A stretch of DNA of 64,000 bases from Acidobacteriota bacterium (lineage in GTDB: Bacteria > Acidobacteriota > Polarisedimenticolia > J045), in assembly GCA_017994815.1 (NCBI GenBank), contig JAGOJY010000006.1, positions 61,436 through 125,435 on the forward strand. The letters are read 5' to 3'. Positions 46,292-57,009 of the stretch are shown in pieces. Numbering within the stretch: the stretch's first letter is position 1; each line of letters begins with the position of its first letter. The notes beneath the pieces are model-generated. The model made no database searches. It was not told the origin of the DNA and worked only from the letters and a program-made list of their open reading frames with translations. The position numbers and the translations under genes were made by a program.

Positions 46292-46906
46292 TCAGGACGG
46301 TTCGCGCGGGCGCGAGCGCTTCAAAAGCGGCAGGCGCAGCGGCCCGGTGCCCCACAGGAAGCGCGCCAAGGGCGCCCACAGGATCGCGCCGAGCAACGCC
46401 GCGAGCAGCGCCAGCAGCTGGCGGTCGCCCATCGAGGCCGGGTCGAACATCCGCGCCCGCGCGATCTGCGGCCAGAACCAGACCATGTACACCAGCAGCG
46501 CGACCCACGGCGCGGTCAGCGCCCAGCGCACCCACCACGGGTCCTGCTTGACGATCCCGAGCAGCGCCAGCGGCTGGCGCGCCGGCTGGAGCTGGTCCGG
46601 CTCGACGCCGAGCTGGCGCGCGCGGTCGAGCAGCATCGCGCGCGCGACCGGTTCCAGCGCGAGGTAGATCAACACCAGGCTGCCCCAGCTGATGATGAAC
46701 TCGACGATCCAGTCCGCGCTCACCGAGACCGGGCCGAGCCGCACCCAGACCTGGTCCGGCGTGATCAACGAGCGGTACAGCGCCATGCGGATCAGCGACG
46801 AGCCGGAGAACTTGACGAAGCCCCATAGCGGGAGGACCAGCGCGAACACGGCGCGCGAGTAGCGCAGCCGGGTGAAGACCGGGATCGCCGGACGCTTTCT
46901 CGTCAC
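46292..46906 (-). CDS. Membrane protein of unknown family
   Basis: This is a 204-residue protein with a GTG start (VTRKRPAIPVF). It has four or five hydrophobic stretches (YSRAVFALVLPLWGFVKF, WIVEFIISWGSLVLIYLAL, WALTAPWVALLVYMVWFWP, LLALLAALLGAILWAPLA) and a basic C-terminus. I do not recognise the family. There is no ribosome site, but a TACAAT sits 6 nt upstream (probable leaderless mRNA). It is convergent with the His-rich membrane protein, 7 bp apart. Confidence 0.75.
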   Translation of the reverse strand: MTRKRPAIPVFTRLRYSRAVFALVLPLWGFVKFSGSSLIRMALYRSLITPDQVWVRLGPVSVSADWIVEFIISWGSLVLIYLALEPVARAMLLDRARQLGVEPDQLQPARQPLALLGIVKQDPWWVRWALTAPWVALLVYMVWFWPQIARARMFDPASMGDRQLLALLAALLGAILWAPLARFLWGTGPLRLPLLKRSRPREPS

Positions 46907-46912
46907 CGGCCC

Positions 46913-46918
46913 ATTGTA
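46913..46918 (-). promoter_or_regulatory. -10 element of a probable leaderless promoter
   Basis: On the minus strand TACAAT ends 6 nt before the GTG start codon at 46906. Confidence 0.5.
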
Positions 46919-46975
46919 CGAAGGAATGCGCGGCCGGCATCGTCCGGTGGTGCGACCAGTCCGGTGTCGCCCTTC

Positions 46976-47320
46976 TCAGGCGGGGCGCCAGAGCTTCAGG
47001 GGGGTGTGCCGTGCGACACGCTCGAAGTCCCGGTCCGGGCTCAGCAGGGCCGTCAACCGGCCAACATGCGGGTTCTCGACGCCGTTGAAGGTTCGCCCGG
47101 ACCTCCGCGCGCGAACGTCTCCTCTCCACGCCAATTTGCCTTTGAGCCGGAGCAGGGCACGGTACAGGTCACCCTGCTCGATGAGGCGCCGCAGCGCGAT
47201 ATCGACCACCTCGCGCTTGGTCCGCGCGCCGGACAGCTGCATCGCCTTCTGGACCAACTCGTCGTCGACTCACCAGTTTCGTTGAGGATGGTGTATGGCG
47301 GCGCACGCCGCGCCATCCGG
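46976..47320 (-). pseudogene. Degraded vapBC toxin-antitoxin locus
   Basis: The frame reads LVQKAMQLSGARTKREVVDIALRRL and LRLKGKLAWRGDV, which is a VapB-type antitoxin body and C-terminus. It then runs directly into LLSPDRDFERVARHTPLKLW, which matches the very end of a PIN-domain VapC toxin. The ~100 residues of toxin between, including the catalytic acids, are missing. Upstream the expected start (..TIL-VDDELV) is broken: about 14 extra bases and an in-frame TGA separate ACC ATC CTC from GTC GAC GAC GAG. The locus is thus doubly damaged and probably inactive. Confidence 0.75.
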
Positions 47321-47374
47321 TTGGAATCCCGTACGTCGTCAGAGTGGGAACGGCGCGGAACGCAGCTCGGGGCT

Positions 47375-49039
47375 TTATCTCTCCGGCTTGGGACCGTTCG
47401 AGCGACCGACGGTGTTCCAGGCGAGGCCGACGGGGGTGGGCAGTTCGGTCGCGCCGGTTGCATCGACCGCGTCGTGGCGCACGACGTGCACGCTCAGCTC
47501 GTAGTAGCCCTTGCGCGGCGCGACGAAGTCCACGAGTTCCCACGAGCTGGCGATGCCGCGGCTCTCGGCCAGCGGCTCGCCGTCCGGCCCGCTTGCCGCG
47601 AGGTCGAAATCGGCCATCGTCGCTTCCCCGGCGGCGTGGTAGGCGCCGGGCTGGCTCCACGCGATCGCGGCGCGGAGGCGCTCGCCGCGCGCGAGCTTGA
47701 CGCGCGCGGCCTGCACGCGAAGGCCGCGCTCCGCGGCCCCGAGCATCGTCCAGCCGAAGCGGCCGGCGCGCGCGATCTTGGCCGCGACCTTGGCCCGCAC
47801 GTAACCCTCGCCGTCGCGCGCCCCGGGCCGCTCGCCGTCCGCGACGTCGACGCGCTGGCCGGCCGCGACGAGCAACAGCGCCCGCAGCGTCTCGCCGTGC
47901 CCGGCCAGTTCGGGCCGCTTGCCCACGGCGAGCGCCGCGATCGCCGCCACCGCCGGCGCGGCGAGCGAGGTGCCGCTGCCGCGCGAGAGCGCCTGCGTTC
48001 CCGGCGACGCCGTGACCACGTCCACGCCCGGCGCGACGACCTCCGGCTTGGCGTAGCCCGCCACGGGATCGAGCCACGACGAGAACGACGCGACGTGGTC
48101 GTCGTCGGTGCGCCCGGTCCGGTTGTCGTCGGTCGCGCCGACGGTCAGCACCGAGTGCGCGAGCCCCGGCGAGAGCACGCTGGCGCCGTCGTTGCCCGCG
48201 GCGGCCACGATCAGCGCGCCGCTGCGCCACGCCAGGTCGTCCACCGCCGCGGCCAGCGCATCGTACTTGCCAGCGGTCGGCGCACCCCACGACAGGTTGA
48301 GGACGTGCGCCCCGCGCTCCACGGCCCAGGTCATCGCGCGGATCAGCTCGGCGTCGGAATTGGAGCAGGCGCCGGCGTCGAGCAGCAGCGCGCGCGGCGC
48401 GATCCCGCCGTACGGCCGCGTGTCGCCGTTGTGGCCGACGAGGCCGATCACGCCCGCGACCTGCACCGCGTGCTTGGCCTGCTCCTCGGAGCACGGGCCG
48501 AAGCTCTGGTCGACGCGGAGCACGTCTGCCACCTGGCCGATCGCGCCGATCTCGACCACGCCCACGCGGCTGCCGCGCCCGCGGCCGGCCGCCTCCCAAG
48601 CCCCGCTGACCCCGAGCGTCGGGCGCACGAACTTGAGCAGCGGCTCGCGCGTGCCAAGCCGTCCCACGAGACCCAACCCGCGTTCGACCAGGAGCCCGCG
48701 CGCCGCGTCCGGTTCCGCCCGCACCAGCAGCCAGCCCCCGCTCGGCCCGGTCCGCGCGACGGCGAGATCGCGGCCCGCCAGGCGCTCGAGAATTGGCGCG
48801 AGCGGGTCCGCGCCGGGTCCGACCGGCGCCGCCGCGAGCGCCGCGCTGCTCGCGCTCGCGACCACCGCGCCGCCGGACTCGTCCACGAGCCGCCAGCGCG
48901 ACGGACCGCGCTCGGCCGGGGCGGGCGTGATCACGACCAAGTCCACCGGCGCGGCAGCACACACGGGGAGCCCGGCGGACACCGCGAGCAGTCCTGCGGT
49001 GAACACGCTGCGGGTGCGGCTGGGCCGGGCGGCGCGCAT
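47375..49039 (-). CDS. Secreted subtilisin-like (S8) serine protease, Asp replaced by Glu
   Basis: This is a 554-residue secreted protein with a signal peptide cleaved near VCAAA/PVD. The subtilase domain spans ~140-400, with His190 (KHAVQVAGVIG), oxyanion Asn283 (AAAGNDG) and nucleophile Ser358 (SGTSLAAPAVA). At the usual catalytic Asp (VAVIDTG in most members), the sequence reads VGVVEIG, with Glu163. A beta-rich C-terminal domain (~410-554) follows. It may still be active or be a variant subgroup. No Shine-Dalgarno site precedes the ATG. The damaged vapBC locus lies downstream. Confidence 0.88.
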   Translation of the reverse strand: MRAARPSRTRSVFTAGLLAVSAGLPVCAAAPVDLVVITPAPAERGPSRWRLVDESGGAVVASASSAALAAAPVGPGADPLAPILERLAGRDLAVARTGPSGGWLLVRAEPDAARGLLVERGLGLVGRLGTREPLLKFVRPTLGVSGAWEAAGRGRGSRVGVVEIGAIGQVADVLRVDQSFGPCSEEQAKHAVQVAGVIGLVGHNGDTRPYGGIAPRALLLDAGACSNSDAELIRAMTWAVERGAHVLNLSWGAPTAGKYDALAAAVDDLAWRSGALIVAAAGNDGASVLSPGLAHSVLTVGATDDNRTGRTDDDHVASFSSWLDPVAGYAKPEVVAPGVDVVTASPGTQALSRGSGTSLAAPAVAAIAALAVGKRPELAGHGETLRALLLVAAGQRVDVADGERPGARDGEGYVRAKVAAKIARAGRFGWTMLGAAERGLRVQAARVKLARGERLRAAIAWSQPGAYHAAGEATMADFDLAASGPDGEPLAESRGIASSWELVDFVAPRKGYYELSVHVVRHDAVDATGATELPTPVGLAWNTVGRSNGPKPER

Positions 49040-49144
49040 CGGCGGAGGTATGTTGAACGTGAGAGTACGGAGAATCGCTTCACCGAGCCACGTTTTCCGG
49101 CCGGCAATTACCCATAACCCACGCCGCTGGGCGCTGCCGGCCGG

Positions 49145-50335
49145 TCAGCCGACCACGCCGAGTTCCCGGCCGACCTTGGCGAAGGCGGCGAGGGCGCGGT
49201 CGAGGTGCTCCCGCTCGTGCGCCGCCGAGAGCTGCACGCGGATGCGCGCCTCGCCCATCGGCACCACCGGGTAGAAGAACCCGGTGACGTAGATCCCCTC
49301 GTCGAGGAGCTGGGCCGCCATCTTCTGCGCCAGCACGGCGTCGTACAGCATGACCGGCACGATCGGGGTCCAGCCGGGCTTGATGTCGAATCCGACTTCG
49401 ACGAGCTGCTCGCGGAAGTAGCGCGCGTTGGCCTCGAGCCGGTCGCGCAGCTCGGTCGTGCGGCTGAGCCGCTCCAACACCGCCAGCGAGCCGCCGACGA
49501 CGACCGGCACCAGCGCGTTGGAGAACAGGTACGGGCGCGAGCGCTGCCGCAACAGGTCCACGATCTCGCGGTGGCTCGCGGTGAAGCCGCCCGACGCCCC
49601 GCCGAGCGCCTTGCCCATCGTGCCGGTGATGATGTCCACGCGGTCCGAAACGCCCCAGTGCTCGGGTGTGCCGCGCCCGGTCTTGCCGATGAACCCCGTC
49701 GCGTGCGAGTCATCGACCATCACCAGCGCGTCGTAGCGCTCGGCCAGCCGGCAGATGTCGGGCAACGGCGCGAGGTCGCCGTCCATCGAGAACACGCCGT
49801 CGGTGGCGACGAGGCGGAAGCGTGCGTCGCGCGCCTGCTGCAGCTTGGCCTCCAGCTCGTCCATGTCGGCGTGCTTGTAGATCAGCCGCCGCGCCTTGCA
49901 CAGCCGCACGCCGTCGATGATCGAGGCGTGGTTGAGCCGGTCGGCGATGATCGCGTCCTCTTCGCCGAGCAGCGGCTCGAACACGCCGCCGTTGGCGTCG
50001 AACGCCGCGGCGTAGAGGATCGCGTCACCGGTGCCGAGGAACTGCGCCAGCGTCTGTTCCAGCTCGCGGTGGATGTCCTGCGTGCCGCAGATGAAGCGCA
50101 CCGACGACATGCCGTAGCCGCGGGCCTCGAGCACGTCGTGCGCCGCCTCGACGACCCACGCCGCGCCCGACAGGCCGAGGTAGTTGTTGGCGCAGAAGTT
50201 GAGGACCCGGCGGCCGTCCTGCAGCGTGATCTCGGCCCCTTGCCGGCCGGCAATGACGCGCTCGGTCTTCCACAGCCCGGCGTCGCGGATCGAGTCCAGC
50301 TCACGCGCCAGGTGCTCCTGGATGCGTCCGTACAT
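49145..50335 (-). CDS. kbl: 2-amino-3-ketobutyrate CoA ligase (glycine C-acetyltransferase)
   Basis: Kbl is a PLP enzyme of the alpha-oxoamine synthase family. It splits 2-amino-3-ketobutyrate with CoA to glycine and acetyl-CoA, or runs in reverse. The 396-residue protein has [50 protein letters not shown] and the PLP lysine at 242 ([13 protein letters not shown]). The usual partner threonine dehydrogenase (tdh) is not in the window. It is transcribed divergently from an operon that ends with a paralogue of this same enzyme. Confidence 0.93.
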   Translation of the reverse strand: MYGRIQEHLARELDSIRDAGLWKTERVIAGRQGAEITLQDGRRVLNFCANNYLGLSGAAWVVEAAHDVLEARGYGMSSVRFICGTQDIHRELEQTLAQFLGTGDAILYAAAFDANGGVFEPLLGEEDAIIADRLNHASIIDGVRLCKARRLIYKHADMDELEAKLQQARDARFRLVATDGVFSMDGDLAPLPDICRLAERYDALVMVDDSHATGFIGKTGRGTPEHWGVSDRVDIITGTMGKALGGASGGFTASHREIVDLLRQRSRPYLFSNALVPVVVGGSLAVLERLSRTTELRDRLEANARYFREQLVEVGFDIKPGWTPIVPVMLYDAVLAQKMAAQLLDEGIYVTGFFYPVVPMGEARIRVQLSAAHEREHLDRALAAFAKVGRELGVVG

Positions 50336-50538
50336 CGGTGTTCGTGCCCTCGTTAGTCGGTGGGGGAGACCGGTCAGGCCACCGGGAGCGGAATGTTCCT
50401 CTCGGTTAAACGGTATGTTAGACTTCGCGGCCCTACCCGTGCAACGCGGGGCGGCGAGGTTTCTTGTGCGCCCGGTGCGCGCAGGGGCTCCTGCCGGCGT
50501 TGCCCGCGTGTCGCGAACCCGCAGCGGAGGGCCGGACT

Positions 50539-52242
<1,704 letters not shown>

Positions 52243-52278
52243 CGGATCCGGTGCAGGACTGAGAGCGGAGGACGGTCG

Positions 52279-52536
52279 ATGGCAGACGCGATGAAGGACA
52301 TGATCCTGGAGTACATCCGCAACGAGTACCTCGACGACGAGGACGCCGAGACGATGGAGCTCGACGAAAAGACCCCGCTGATCTCCAGCGGGATCGTCGA
52401 CAGCTTCAGCATGGTCTCGCTCAAGCGCTTTCTCGAGAAGAAGTACAGCGTCAGCATCCCGGACGAGGAAGCGAGCCCCGAGGCCTTCGACAACGTGGCG
52501 AGCATCATCAACCTGGTCAACAAGCACCGGAAGTGA
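52279..52536 (+). CDS. Acyl carrier protein
   Basis: This is an 85-residue acidic, helical carrier protein. The phosphopantetheine attachment site is Ser42 in GIVDSFSMVSLKRF, with the DS core but Phe in place of the usual Leu. It is unlike a fatty-acid AcpP (DSLDTVEL) and more like dedicated carriers. GGAGG lies 7 nt before the ATG. Its position between an acyl ligase and an alpha-oxoamine synthase (7-bp gap to the latter) suggests it carries the acyl group between them. Confidence 0.92.
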   Translation: MADAMKDMILEYIRNEYLDDEDAETMELDEKTPLISSGIVDSFSMVSLKRFLEKKYSVSIPDEEASPEAFDNVASIINLVNKHRK

Positions 52537-52543
52537 GGTCAGG

Positions 52544-53791
52544 ATGGCCTACCCGAGCCAGGTCCGCGACGACTACCAGGGCGAGCTGCGCTCGCTCCAG
52601 GACAAGGGGCTGTTCAAGCAGGAGCGGTTCATCCACTCCCCGCAGTCCTCGCGCATCCGCGTCGAGTTCCCGCAGGGAGCCGAACCGCAGGAGGTGATCA
52701 ACCTCTGTTCCAACAACTACCTCGGGTTGTCGAGCCACCCCGAGGTGATCAAGGCCGCCCACGCCGCACTCGACGACCGCGGCTACGGCATGTCCTCCGT
52801 GCGCTTCATCTGCGGCACGCAGGACCTGCACCGGGAGCTCGAGGCCGCGCTGACCAAGTTCCTCGGCACCGAGGACACGATCCTGTTCCCGAGCTGCATG
52901 GACGCCAACGCCGGGGTGTTCGAGGCGATCCTCGGTCCCGAGGACGTGATGATCTCGGACCGGCTGGTCCACGCCAGCATCGTCGACGGAATCCGGCTGT
53001 GCAAGGCGATGCACGACACGTACAAGCACGCCGACATGAAGCACCTGGAGCAGAAGCTGGTCGAGCACCAGGACAAGCGGCGCCGGGTGATCATCACCGA
53101 CGGCGTGTTCAGCATGGACGGCGACATCGCCCCCCTGGACGAGATCTGCGCGCTTTCGGAGAAGTACGGCGCGATGGTGTTCGTGGACGATTCGCACTCC
53201 ACCGGCTTCATCGGCAAGACCGGGCGCGGGACGCACGAGCACTGCGGCGTCTTCGGCAAGGTCGACATCATCACCACGACGTTGGGCAAGGCCCTCGGCG
53301 GTGCGAGCGGCGGCTGCGTGTCGGGGCGCAGTGAGATCGTCGAGCTGTGCCGGCAGAAGGCGCGCCCGTACCTGTTCAGCAACGCGGTGGCCCCGCCGAT
53401 CGCGGCCGGCGCGCTCAAGGTGCTGGAGATCCTCAGCGCGACGACCGAGCGCCGCGACAAGCTCGAGCGCAACGCCGCGTTCTGGCGCCGCTCGCTGATC
53501 GAGGCCGGCTTCGTCATCCGCGAGGGCGACAGCCCGATCATCCCGGTGATGCTGTTCAACGCCAAGCTGAGCCAGGACTTCGCCCGCGACCTGTTCTACG
53601 AGGGGATCTACGTCATCGGGTTCTTCTTCCCGGTCGTCGCCGCCGGGCAGGCCCGCATCCGCACGCAGATGTCGGCCGACCACGAGCTGCCGCAGCTCGA
53701 GCGCGCGCTGGCCGCGTTCAAGAAGATCGGCGCCAAGTACGGCATCCTCGGCCTCGACAAGAAGGGCATCATCGAGAAGTACGGCATGTGA
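52544..53791 (+). CDS. Kbl-like alpha-oxoamine synthase
   Basis: This is a 415-residue PLP enzyme condensing an acyl thioester with an amino acid, or the reverse. It is clearly Kbl-like: [57 protein letters not shown] and PLP lysine 249 ([13 protein letters not shown]). Compared with the divergent kbl, the N-terminus is ~8 residues longer and there is a C-terminal tail GLDKKGIIEKYGM. GAGG lies 5 nt before the ATG. Because it is fed by a ligase and an acyl carrier protein, acyl-ACP is a likely substrate; the product is unknown. Confidence 0.92.
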   Translation: MAYPSQVRDDYQGELRSLQDKGLFKQERFIHSPQSSRIRVEFPQGAEPQEVINLCSNNYLGLSSHPEVIKAAHAALDDRGYGMSSVRFICGTQDLHRELEAALTKFLGTEDTILFPSCMDANAGVFEAILGPEDVMISDRLVHASIVDGIRLCKAMHDTYKHADMKHLEQKLVEHQDKRRRVIITDGVFSMDGDIAPLDEICALSEKYGAMVFVDDSHSTGFIGKTGRGTHEHCGVFGKVDIITTTLGKALGGASGGCVSGRSEIVELCRQKARPYLFSNAVAPPIAAGALKVLEILSATTERRDKLERNAAFWRRSLIEAGFVIREGDSPIIPVMLFNAKLSQDFARDLFYEGIYVIGFFFPVVAAGQARIRTQMSADHELPQLERALAAFKKIGAKYGILGLDKKGIIEKYGM

Positions 53792-53934
53792 TGGGCGCAG
53801 GATCTTCAAAGGCCACTTCTATCAAGGAAGCGTGCATCCTGCCGGCGGACGGCTCGATTTGGTAACTGAAGCGGGGGGTAGGCGGCCAGCCGGAAGGGCG
53901 ATCATCGCTTGCGGCTGCGGCTGGCCGCCGTAGC

Positions 53935-53963
53935 GGACAGGCGTCCGGCCTGTCCCCTATAAT
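53935..53963 (+). promoter_or_regulatory. nhaA promoter with perfect operator-like inverted repeat
   Basis: CGGACA (-35-like, 53934-53939) and consensus TATAAT (53958-53963) are 18 bp apart. Between and over them lies GGACAGGC-gtccg-GCCTGTCC (53935-53955), a perfect 8-bp inverted repeat ending 2 bp before the -10. The TATAAT ends 8 nt before the nhaA ATG, so the mRNA is leaderless or nearly so. A looser relative of the repeat lies near 8137-8160. Confidence 0.6.
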
Positions 53964-53971
53964 TCGCGCGC

Positions 53972-55327
53972 ATGTCGGTTCCACCGCGCACGCAGGGGGC
54001 TCTCCGGACGCGCGCCCGGTGGTCGCTCGCGGCCCGGCGGCTCGCGCTGCCTGCGCAGACCTATATCCACACCGAGGAGACGGGCGGGCTGGCGCTGCTG
54101 GCGGCCGCCGTGCTGGCGCTGGCGTGGGCCAACTCACCGTGGGGCGCCTCGTACGAGCAGTTCTGGGGCGCGAAGCTCGGCTTCGACGCCGGAGTCGGCG
54201 CCGTCGCCAAGGACCTCCGGCACTGGGTCAACGACGGCCTGATGGCGCTGTTCTTCTTCATCGTGGCGCTGGAGATCAAGGACGAGCTGCTCAACGGCGA
54301 GTTGTCCGATCGCCGGCGCGCCACGCTCCCGGCGTTCGCCGCACTGGGCGGGATGCTGTTCCCGGCGCTGATCTACGCCGGGCTCACGTTCGGCACCCCC
54401 GGCGCGCGCGGCTGGGGTATCCCGATCGCCACCGACATCGCGTTCGCACTGGGCGTGCTCGCCTTGACCGGCCGCTGGACGCCGTACGAACTGCGCGTGC
54501 TCCTGCTGGCGTTCGCCGCCCTCGACGACGTGGGCGGGATCGTGGTCATCGCGCTGTTCTACACCGCGAACCTGTCGCTGGCGGCACTCGCCGTCGGCGG
54601 AGTGCTGCTGCTCCTGCTGTTTGTCTTGCGTGCGGCCGGCGTGCGCTCGTTGAGCGTTTATCTCCCGCTCGCCGTGGCGTTCTGGTTCGCGATCCTGCAG
54701 TCGGGGGTGCACGCCACGCTCGCTGGCGTGGCGCTCGGCGCGCTGGCGCCCGCGCGTCCGTGGCTGCGCCGGCGGGACTACGCCGGCAACGCCCGCCGTG
54801 CGCTCGCGGAGTTCGAGCAGGCGGAGGACGACCGCGCGGAAGCGCTCCTGGGTGAGATCGAGGAGCTGACGCGCCGCACCGAGGCGCCGCTCGGGCGCAT
54901 GAAGCGGCTGCTGCACCCGTGGGTCAGCTTCGTCGTCCTGCCGCTGTTCGCGCTGGCCAACGCCGGCGTCGAACTCTCGCCGCAACTGGTCCGCGGCGCG
55001 CTGTCGAGCCGCGTGTCGTGGGGCATCGTCGCCGGGCTGCTGCTGGGCAAGCTGGTCGGCGTGTTCGGCTTCACGTGGCTCGCCGTGCGCACCGGCATCT
55101 CGCGCCTGCCGCGGAACGTCGCGTGGCGCCACATCGTCGGCATCTCGATCCTGGCCGGGATCGGCTTCACCGTGTCGCTGTTCATCGCCGGGCTGGCGTT
55201 CGACGGCCGCGCGGAGCTGCCGGAGGCGAAGACCGCGATCCTGCTCGCCTCGGCGCTGGCCGGGATCCTGGGTTACACCTGGTTCGGGCTGGCGGCCCGC
55301 TTCGCCGCCCCCGACGACGAGGGCTGA
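53972..55327 (+). CDS. nhaA: Na+/H+ antiporter NhaA
   Basis: NhaA exports sodium in exchange for two protons across the inner membrane, for pH and salt homeostasis. The 451-residue protein has about twelve helices. The unwound-helix motif PIATDIAFALGVLAL (T154, D155) and the paired aspartates D185-D186 (AALDDVGGIVVIALFY) match the E. coli ion site; GIGFTVSLFIAGLAF near the C-terminus also matches. A ~50-residue charged loop at ~270-300 (EFEQAEDDRAEALLGEIEEL) is longer than usual. There is no ribosome site. Confidence 0.96.
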   Translation: MSVPPRTQGALRTRARWSLAARRLALPAQTYIHTEETGGLALLAAAVLALAWANSPWGASYEQFWGAKLGFDAGVGAVAKDLRHWVNDGLMALFFFIVALEIKDELLNGELSDRRRATLPAFAALGGMLFPALIYAGLTFGTPGARGWGIPIATDIAFALGVLALTGRWTPYELRVLLLAFAALDDVGGIVVIALFYTANLSLAALAVGGVLLLLLFVLRAAGVRSLSVYLPLAVAFWFAILQSGVHATLAGVALGALAPARPWLRRRDYAGNARRALAEFEQAEDDRAEALLGEIEELTRRTEAPLGRMKRLLHPWVSFVVLPLFALANAGVELSPQLVRGALSSRVSWGIVAGLLLGKLVGVFGFTWLAVRTGISRLPRNVAWRHIVGISILAGIGFTVSLFIAGLAFDGRAELPEAKTAILLASALAGILGYTWFGLAARFAAPDDEG

Positions 55328-55333
55328 TCGCCG

Positions 55334-55881
55334 CTATTTCTTCTCGTACGTGCCGACCAGTTCCGCCTTGGCCAGGACGTGCCCCGCGATCGCCTTCTCG
55401 AGTTGCGCCTTGGTCGGCTTGCCGAGGTCGGGCAGCACCGCGTCGAGCGCGTACAGCTTGAAGAAGTAGCGGTGGCGCCCGATCGGCGGGCACGGGCCGC
55501 CGTAGCCGGTCCGCTTCCAGTCGTTGAGCCCCTCGCGCGTGCCGGCCGGGAGCTGCCGGACGCCCTCGCCGAGGGCCGCGTCGGGCGGGATGTTGTAGAG
55601 CACCCAGTGGACCCAGGTCATTCTCGGCGCCTTGGGGTCCGGTGCGTCGGGGTCGTCCACGATCAGGGCCAGGCTCTTGGCGCCGGCGGGCACGTCGCGC
55701 CAGGCCAGCGCGGGCGAAACGTCCCGGCCCTGGCAGGTGTGCAACGCCGGGATGGCGCCGTCGTGCGGGAACGCCGCCGAGGTCAGTTCCATCGTCCTGC
55801 CCCCCTCACCCGTTGCCCGTTGTGCGCCCGCCACGGCGAGCCCGGCGCAGAGCGCAACCAGCAGTATCGCGGCCTTTCGCC

Positions 55882-55885
<4 letters not shown>
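55334..55885 (-). CDS. Secreted PEBP/YbhB-family protein
   Basis: This is a 183-residue member of the phosphatidylethanolamine-binding protein family, to which E. coli YbhB/YbcL belong. The GTG start at 55885 overlaps the deacetylase stop as GTGA. A signal peptide (AAILLVALCAGLAVAGA) precedes the domain: CQGRDVSPALAWRDVP, LALIVDDPDAPD, WVHWVLYNIPP, YGGPCPPIGRHRYFFKLYAL. The anion-binding pocket residues (DDPDAP, GPCPPxGxHRY) are intact. The ligand is unknown. It is convergent with nhaA. Confidence 0.93.
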
Positions 55886-56907
<1,022 letters not shown>

Positions 56908-57009
56908 CGCCCGCGAGCGTACCGCCTCCTGTGACGCGTTACAACGCGGCTATACTCGCGCCCCGCACGAACCAGGGGACGGCTTCGACCTGCCCCCGCC
57001 GAGCCAGCG

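Noticed and set aside
52544..53791. Serine palmitoyltransferase for sphingolipid synthesis
   Set aside because: An adjacent ACP and ligase fit that idea, but the enzyme follows Kbl signatures closely and lacks SPT-like segments; the ligase looks acetate-type.
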